Part shown: positions 58,098 to 64,000 of the stretch, piece by piece
How the letters are laid out: every line of letters begins with the position of its first letter
How positions within the stretch are numbered: position 1 is the stretch's first letter
Source of the DNA: Antitrichia curtipendula
Lineage: Eukaryota; Streptophyta; Bryopsida; Hypnales; Leucodontaceae
Length of the DNA: 64,000 nucleotides
NCBI GenBank assembly: GCA_951230915.1
Contig: OX579637.1
Location: forward strand, 34,968,001-35,032,000
Direction: 5' to 3'
The notes under the pieces: generated by a model
What the model saw: the letters and a program-made list of their open reading frames with translations, nothing else
What the model was told of the DNA's origin: nothing
The model's database searches: none
Program-made: the position numbers and the translations under genes

Positions 58098-58440
58098 CAC
58101 TAGAAGAAAAATGTGTTGGTACCAACAGCTTCAAAACGCAAAATACACGTTTTCAGAAATACTTGGACCCAACGTAAAACATCATGTGGATTTTGTTAAG
58201 TTCCGCGTTTCTAACATGAAGCATTCCAACTAATTCACATGCAGAAAAACGTGTTTGCTGTCATGTTCGCACTGTTAGAGAAAACATACTGTGTTCGCGA
58301 GGTCATTATCCACATGTATTTTCTTTTTTTCAAAGGCCATGTAGGATATGACATGGCCTGTAGTGGTGGTTTATCGATTTCCAGCTGTATTGGCACTTGT
58401 TCAAATCTTGCTGTGCTGAACCTAAAGGTGCATGAATTGC
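58098..58440 (+). repeat. Dispersed repeat with GGTACC palindrome, copy 2
   Basis: It starts CACTAGAAGAAAAATG and matches 49315-49690. The CACTA-like start resembles the termini of the two foldback MITEs, so it could be one end of a longer CACTA-type element. No opposite terminus was found. Confidence 0.65.
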
Positions 58441-58752
58441 GCTCGTCATGACAGTTGTTCCGCTGCGATAATTTCAGTCTGTTTACGGGAACATGACGTC
58501 GGACATCAAGTGAGGTTGTGTTCTGTTCGACGGCACCATGTTTTCAAAAACGCAGATTTCAACATCATTTTCTGCAACTTTGTTGCGGAGGATGAGGGCA
58601 TCCTGTTCTTTGTAACATCTTTTCCTGTTCTCCAACGCACCGTTGTCTTTGACGGACTGTGCTGCCGAGTGTACTGCACGTTGCATGCTTGTTTGCACAA
58701 ACGTGACATTCCATTCAACAACAACGCTTTCATCACTGCCATTTTTCATTAA
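58432..58752 (+). pseudogene. ORF fragment related to 49691-49927
   Basis: The 106-codon frame contains 'LCSVRRHHVFKNADFNIIF', which lines up with 'CSVYCKRVFSNAHIDFQ' in the sister repeat. Here the second zinc-ribbon cysteine pair is not recognisable. It is probably a decayed copy of the same element-encoded protein. An overlapping minus-strand ORF (58483-58779) is a shadow. Confidence 0.3.
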
Positions 58753-60189
58753 TGAAATTGACGTCGTGTTCATCACCAATACCTATACCGCGCACCCACA
58801 GACTCGGTTATTTTTAACATAAACCGAAGGTGCAGTCGTCCGAAAAGTATACACCTCTTTCCCTACACAAACAGATCGCAAGTTTCCTGACAATGCCAAC
58901 TTCATCCCTATACTCTGAAACTCGTCATATGTTAACTGCGGTTTTAGGGTATACGTTTCAAACTTCCAAGACACTTTGCAGCCACGCCTCTTAATCCGTG
59001 ACATCTTACTCGATCTCCTGCACAGTAGCCGTCAATAATTTGAAGATAAATACTGAACTTTGTTAATTGAAAGCAAAATCAACTTGACATACCTAAATCA
59101 TCCCCAGAGACTTCGTAATAACCCTACTTTTTAATTTCCTCCTCCCATAGCTGTCATTTTCAGCTACTTCATCCTCCAATTTCATGGTACATCATGAGCT
59201 CAGTCTTCTTCCCGAAGCTTCTACGAACCTCATCGACATATGTACAAATCAAGCACGCATCCTCTTCCGTGCAGATACTACCTTCTCAACAAAGACTGCA
59301 CTAATGCTGAAACGCCTGTTCAGACCCCGGTTTCTCCACTATCATCTTCTTGTGTCTGAATAAGAGAGAGCTCGTGAGAGAATATGCAGCAACTCTTTTG
59401 GTAAGCTTAGACATGACACTTCACTGCTCCTGATTTGTTCTATTCGTCTAGGCACGAGTTCATTTCGTTCTGCAATACCTGCTTTGTATTCCATGTGTCC
59501 TACAAATCCATCAGGATCCACTAATAAATACGGGACAAAGAATACTGCAATCAGCATATCTTATGACAGATGCACCACTTCATCAACAAACCAACAATAC
59601 ATTTGCCTGTACACAACTTCCTATTGCTGAATATAGACACCAAAATTCTTTTTCAAGTTACAGTAGACAAAGAATTCAAAATATGGGTTCACAGTTTCAA
59701 AACTTACCATGCCCACGCACTTCCTCTGAGGCTCGAATGACTTTACCGTCCTACATTCAGTGCATGATAAATATATGGATTAATAAAATACATTTCACTG
59801 ATTGTAGTTCCAAGATAGTAACACTACATTCAGCTGCAAATGGTTTAGCAAGCTCCCATACTCATGAATAAAAACTCATGAAGAACTACCAAACACTCTT
59901 CACATAACTTCACCTAGCAAATCCGTACACGCTACCAAAAACAAACTCAAATAAGCCTCACAAGCGACCCTCCAAGAAGCGGTCCTACATTTACAAAATT
60001 AGGAGATTCAGTCTCCAGTAAATCACCACTCTTTTGGCCACGCAACAGCATAAATGTAAACATAAATTAATCTGAAATATTAATGAAGTGCTCTGTGCCC
60101 TTACTATAACATCCAAATCACACAGTCCGCAGCTACACATGTCAAGAAAAACCACATACGTTTCACAGCCAGAATCATTGCATCTGTCG

Positions 60190-60213
60190 CATCCGAATAT
60201 TTTAAGAGACGCT
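60190..60213. repeat. 24-bp direct repeat, copy 1
   Basis: It is identical to 60462-60485, 272 bp away, and starts CATCCGAATATTTTAAG. It may mark a small local duplication. Confidence 0.85.
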
Positions 60214-60461
60214 CAACGACCGAAGCAATCTTCAATGTACAGAACCATGTCCCTCACCATTCTTGCATACCTCCATCTTGACCCATTCAAATTAAAAGGG
60301 ACTCCTACACACTGGAAAAAATACCACTATCCGCATACTATCCGCAACTATACCGACTACCAAATACCGTGCTCTATGAAGCCACCAATACCCTCGGCAA
60401 TAGAGAAAGGAAAAAAAGAATAATCACCCCTTCCTGTGTACGTTGTACATGAACTCTCGCA

Positions 60462-60485
60462 CATCCGAATATTTTAAGAGACGCT
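60462..60485. repeat. 24-bp direct repeat, copy 2
   Basis: Second identical copy of 60190-60213. Confidence 0.85.
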
Positions 60486-62161
60486 GAGAACATGGAATTA
60501 CCAGATTCGGGTCACTTGTTCTGGGTCTCCATACTTCTTTCTCCGGAAATGCAGTAAAATGATACCATGCTCCATCACTCCGTGCAGAAAATCTAAGATC
60601 ATAAAACTGATTTCATGTGGACAAAATTAAAAGACAATCGACTACAACTACATTGACCTGCTTTGAAGAACACGGCAAAGTTCGCTTCACTGGTGTCTTT
60701 AACAATACAGTCCTAAAACAATCGAGCCCCCCCTGCAGTACTTATGCTCTTATCATTCCGTTCCAATTGGGAGCACATAAGGCACCTACAGAAAACCAGG
60801 AACGCAGGGATCCAGCGGCCCTTAATGTGATCACCCATAGTAAAAAATCAAAGTTCTGAAAAATATTCCTGCCATGCGCGACCTCATTTACACGAGCAAA
60901 AACATTCATCATGAAATGTTCGTAAGTCATAGAAATTCAAATATTACCAGAATAAGTTGGAAGAAGAGCTTCGGCCCTTCATAATACTCCATCTCCCTTT
61001 GAGGAGACGCCAAACGACAGACACGCTCTGGTCATTCATCTACGACACGCACACAGTTTTAGTTCACGCAATGAAAACGAGAAACCTCCTGCACATGACA
61101 ATACAGCAGCGCTATCCTCGTCCTCGTATGTGAAATTGACGGATCCTGGTATACGTTTCTAATTAACTGATGAAAGGGTTCGGTCTTTCAGTAGAAATAG
61201 TTGACCCACATGTTCATTGGTAGAAATAAATTCGACGGCGAGGTTGACTTCAGTCAATGAAAATGTCTAATAAATCCAATTCTAAGTGCATTTTACGAGA
61301 ACCACGAATCTTCGAGTCAATTTCTGGAATCCACGAAAATGAACTACTCCTACACCCAAAAGCATTCTAGCTCTGTAACATGAGGACAGCAAAGTTCTAC
61401 TGAATTCCTGCACGGTCAATTCATTTCCGCCATCGTGCTTAACAATCAAGCCAATTCTGTGCCTACGTAGCCCCTCGGAAGTGAAGTGTCCGGAAACATT
61501 GAAATAAACTCCAAAACATATAAGAATATTGTTATGTCCGTCCCCATGAAAATGCTCAAGCAGTCCTCAAAAACAAAAGAAGCAGTGCATATATTATAGT
61601 GGTTTAGGGTTCCACCTACTCACGTGCACCACCATCATGTTGTACATGGAGTTCCTCCGACTCTAGATCTGGCTCACTCCTGCATGCCGCAACATTCATG
61701 ACATGACATGACAAAATTAAAGACATAAATGCAATGGAAATAAGTACAGAAAACCTAAAACCACTGCACTGTCCTTTTAAAGTTTTCTAGCGTCGACCTC
61801 CGTCACATTTTAGGGCTTCAACATTGTCCCATGCGCCTATATGTGTTCCAATTTCTACGAGCACAACACTTAAAGCCCACACTAGGTAATTAGAAAATCA
61901 ATTACATTCTCAGAATAATTCACTTACGTTTTCCATTTCCATTGACTCAATTACTATGCAATAATGAAGTTGAATACGACTCTACGAAGCATTCCAACAC
62001 ATATGCATGCCACCCACTCTCCACGGATCACCCTTCTTTGAAATACTGCTTCCTAGACCTTGATTTATCAGTTTCATTCATGTTAGACATGCTCCTGTTA
62101 GGGACGTAGGTTTCAGGTGATCATACCTCAGGTCAGTCGTAGTCACCATTCACTTGAAAAA

Positions 62162-62190
62162 GATCATATGCTGGTTTACAGCATATGATC
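62162..62190. repeat. Perfect 12-bp stem hairpin
   Basis: GATCATATGCTG, a 5-base loop (GTTTA) and the exact complement CAGCATATGATC. No Helitron-type CTRR terminus follows closely, so its role is unclear. Confidence 0.9.
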
Positions 62191-63464
62191 CAATTTCACC
62201 ATCCAAAATGAATACCAACTGTGACATTCATGAACGTCAAAGACCAAAGAAACCGTCATGCAGAACCCAAGTCAACCGCTTGCCTGTACACGAATAACAT
62301 GAAAACAAAATTAGTCAACACCAAATTTCTATTCAACCGCAATAAACCAAGAAATTCTCTACACACATCGGTGGTAAAATGAGGAATTCACTTCATTATT
62401 GGAAATTATCCATATACATTCTTCCACATACACAATGCACCCACCTCTATTATCAGTATGGCTGCCAAAACTACAATGATGAAGAAGACATCGGAGGTTT
62501 TTTAATTCAAAAGAATGGCATTGAGATTTTCAAAGCTGAAGTTGAATGAGATTGGGGAATTACCTTCACTGCCGGGACAATGCATGCTATTGAAATTCAG
62601 CCGCAATCATTCACTATGGAAATTTACGCTAAAACATCCAACTTAATGGCAAACAAAAATCCCCAAATCAAAAAAGCATAAACACGTGCTACAACTTATC
62701 GAACAAGAGTTTTGTGCCTATCCACTCGTCATCCAAACAGAACAAATACCATTTCCAACTTTGCGCAATTGTGCTTGTCAAATTAAATTGTGTTCATGCA
62801 CTGCCTGGAAAACTATGTGGATACACTCTTCGAACTCATTTCTCTTCGAAAAAGAAGCCATTCACCTCTCCAAGTGCGGCACATTCTACACTTATAGACA
62901 AATCTATACCAATATCTGCCCCTGGAAACCGAAAACTCTAAGCCATGCAAGGCCGAAAGATTCGAAGTTCCTTTTTACTGAATGAGAAGTAGTCCACGAC
63001 ACCGTTTCCTTCATACTACCAAAATAGGGTCTCGCACTGGACAACCTCCTAGCCATCCTCATCGGAGAGAGCATCCTAGAATACAAACTTTCTTCTACTG
63101 AGGAGAGTGACATGAACACACAAGCTACAGTACAAGCAAATGCCGCTTACCTTGCCATCAGTCATGCAACACTACTTATAAACATTGAAAAACGTTCTAA
63201 CCAAATAAAAAACTGGTAATGCGCGTTGCCCCATCGCTTATAACCTTACATACCAAGAGCGTGTTCGGATGCACAAAGGATTCTGTGTAACTTCCAATAC
63301 ACAAGCAATGAACACGCTCGTTTATGTCCGCTAGATGAGGTATACATGAAAATTAAGTGCTCCCCAGTGAACTGCCGTTTCACTTTACTGGTGTTTTTTT
63401 TGGTTCGTTGGTTGGTTTGTCACGGTGAGATCTCGCGGACTGTGCGTCTTTCAATCACGTGCTT

Positions 63465-63735
63465 GGTATCATCGGAAAGTCCTTGGCAAGGAGGTGTGCA
63501 TGGTTTTTGTTTGGTGTAGATCCAACCTACGTTGTGAAAGTTATGAATTTTTGAGTTATTTATGGAACTTAAATTATGTTAAATTATGGATCTTTTGGAT
63601 TATGCATCCTCTAGTGGCATTCTTGGTGCGGTTGAAAAGCCCTTGACAAGGGTGGTGCACAGGCTTGGTTTCATGGCATTTGGACCTACAGTAGGAAAGT
63701 TGTGGATTTTTGAGTTATTTGTGGAATTGAATCTA
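63465..63735. repeat. Direct repeat, ~156 bp period, near window end
   Basis: Two imperfect units are marked by 'gtccttggcaaggagg' / 'gcccttgacaagggtgg' and 'tttttgagttattt', about 156 bp apart. TATAAAAG follows at about 63736. The remaining sequence to 64000 is AT-rich with no gene seen. Confidence 0.6.
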
Positions 63736-64000
63736 TAAAAGAGCGCTTGTCCCCTCAAAGGATAATTTGGGTCCAAGTAGGTTCCTACTGTTTGAAATTG
63801 GTGATAAAATTTTCTAAATCTTTTGAAGTTCTGTAGTTTATTAGAACTTCATGGATATATAATTTTTGTTTCAATCAAATGTAGGATGCCAAAGTCATGG
63901 TACAATCATCCAAAAACAAAGGTCGTCAAGCAATCCCCAAAAAATCACAAAAGTCAAAAATTATATTTTTAGAAAAGCGGCAAAGTCAAAATTATATTTT

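Larger units (their letters stand above)
58753..63360. other. C-rich/G-poor region without recognisable gene
   Basis: In sampled lines the plus strand has roughly twice as many C as G. No ORF longer than about 110 codons is present and none is familiar. Minus-strand short ORFs (58783-59004, 59342-59557, 62904-63119) could be exon remnants of a minus-strand element gene, but no motif supports this. Confidence 0.4.

Noticed and set aside
1..64000. CRISPR arrays, tRNA or rRNA genes
   Set aside because: No regularly spaced direct repeats with unique spacers, no tRNA cloverleaf and no rRNA segment were recognised by eye. The gene structure is eukaryotic.

Overview
The window is nuclear DNA of a land plant. 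It holds one recognisable host gene embedded in a dense, nested bed of transposable elements and AT-rich repeats. The host gene, MMS19, has 22 exons with GT-AG introns and its reading phase is kept across every junction. The mix of elements (piggyBac-like and pogo/CENP-B-like transposases next to hAT, CACTA-like, PIF/Harbinger-like and copia elements) fits a non-seed plant such as a bryophyte, lycophyte or fern better than a flowering plant. That placement is inference; the species cannot be named from the sequence alone.

Layout. 1-8.6 kb: a dispersed AT-rich repeat, a CACTA-ended foldback MITE, a ~300 bp duplication, CGTCC-rich minisatellites and a broken hAT (DUF659-type) transposase followed by a Gly/Arg-rich tail. 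8.6-11.2 kb: no recognisable gene. 11.2-14.6 kb: a 3.4 kb element with TG...CA ends, a perfect 5-bp target duplication (TACAT) and one intact 635-codon ORF. 15.6-16.8 kb: a decayed transposon-type ORF. 19.1-19.5 kb: a PIF/Harbinger-like MITE just upstream of MMS19. 19.87-28.12 kb: the complete MMS19 gene. 28.1-38.6 kb: AT-rich repeats, including an alternating inverted satellite array (~177 bp monomers) with a 200-N assembly gap. 38.65-39.93 kb: an ORF-less relative of the 11.2 kb element, inverted, with its own target duplication (TGTAG). 40.4-43.1 kb: a pogo/CENP-B-like transposase pseudogene. 44.7-48.3 kb: a piggyBac-like transposase pseudogene split by two MITEs. 49.3-50.5 and 56.4-58.8 kb: related repeat sequence carrying short ORFs with a possible RPA-like zinc ribbon. 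50.49-56.40 kb: a structurally complete Ty1/copia retrotransposon on the minus strand inserted into that sequence. 58.8-64 kb: C-rich/G-poor sequence without a recognisable gene, ending in a short direct repeat.

MMS19 is the only gene here expected to serve the cell: it is the HEAT-repeat adaptor of the cytosolic iron-sulfur assembly targeting complex. Everything else recognisable is mobile or mobile-derived. Most of it is disabled by stops, frameshifts or insertions. The exceptions are the open 635-codon ORF and the young copia element, which is intact in structure but carries stops in pol and a frame break in gag.
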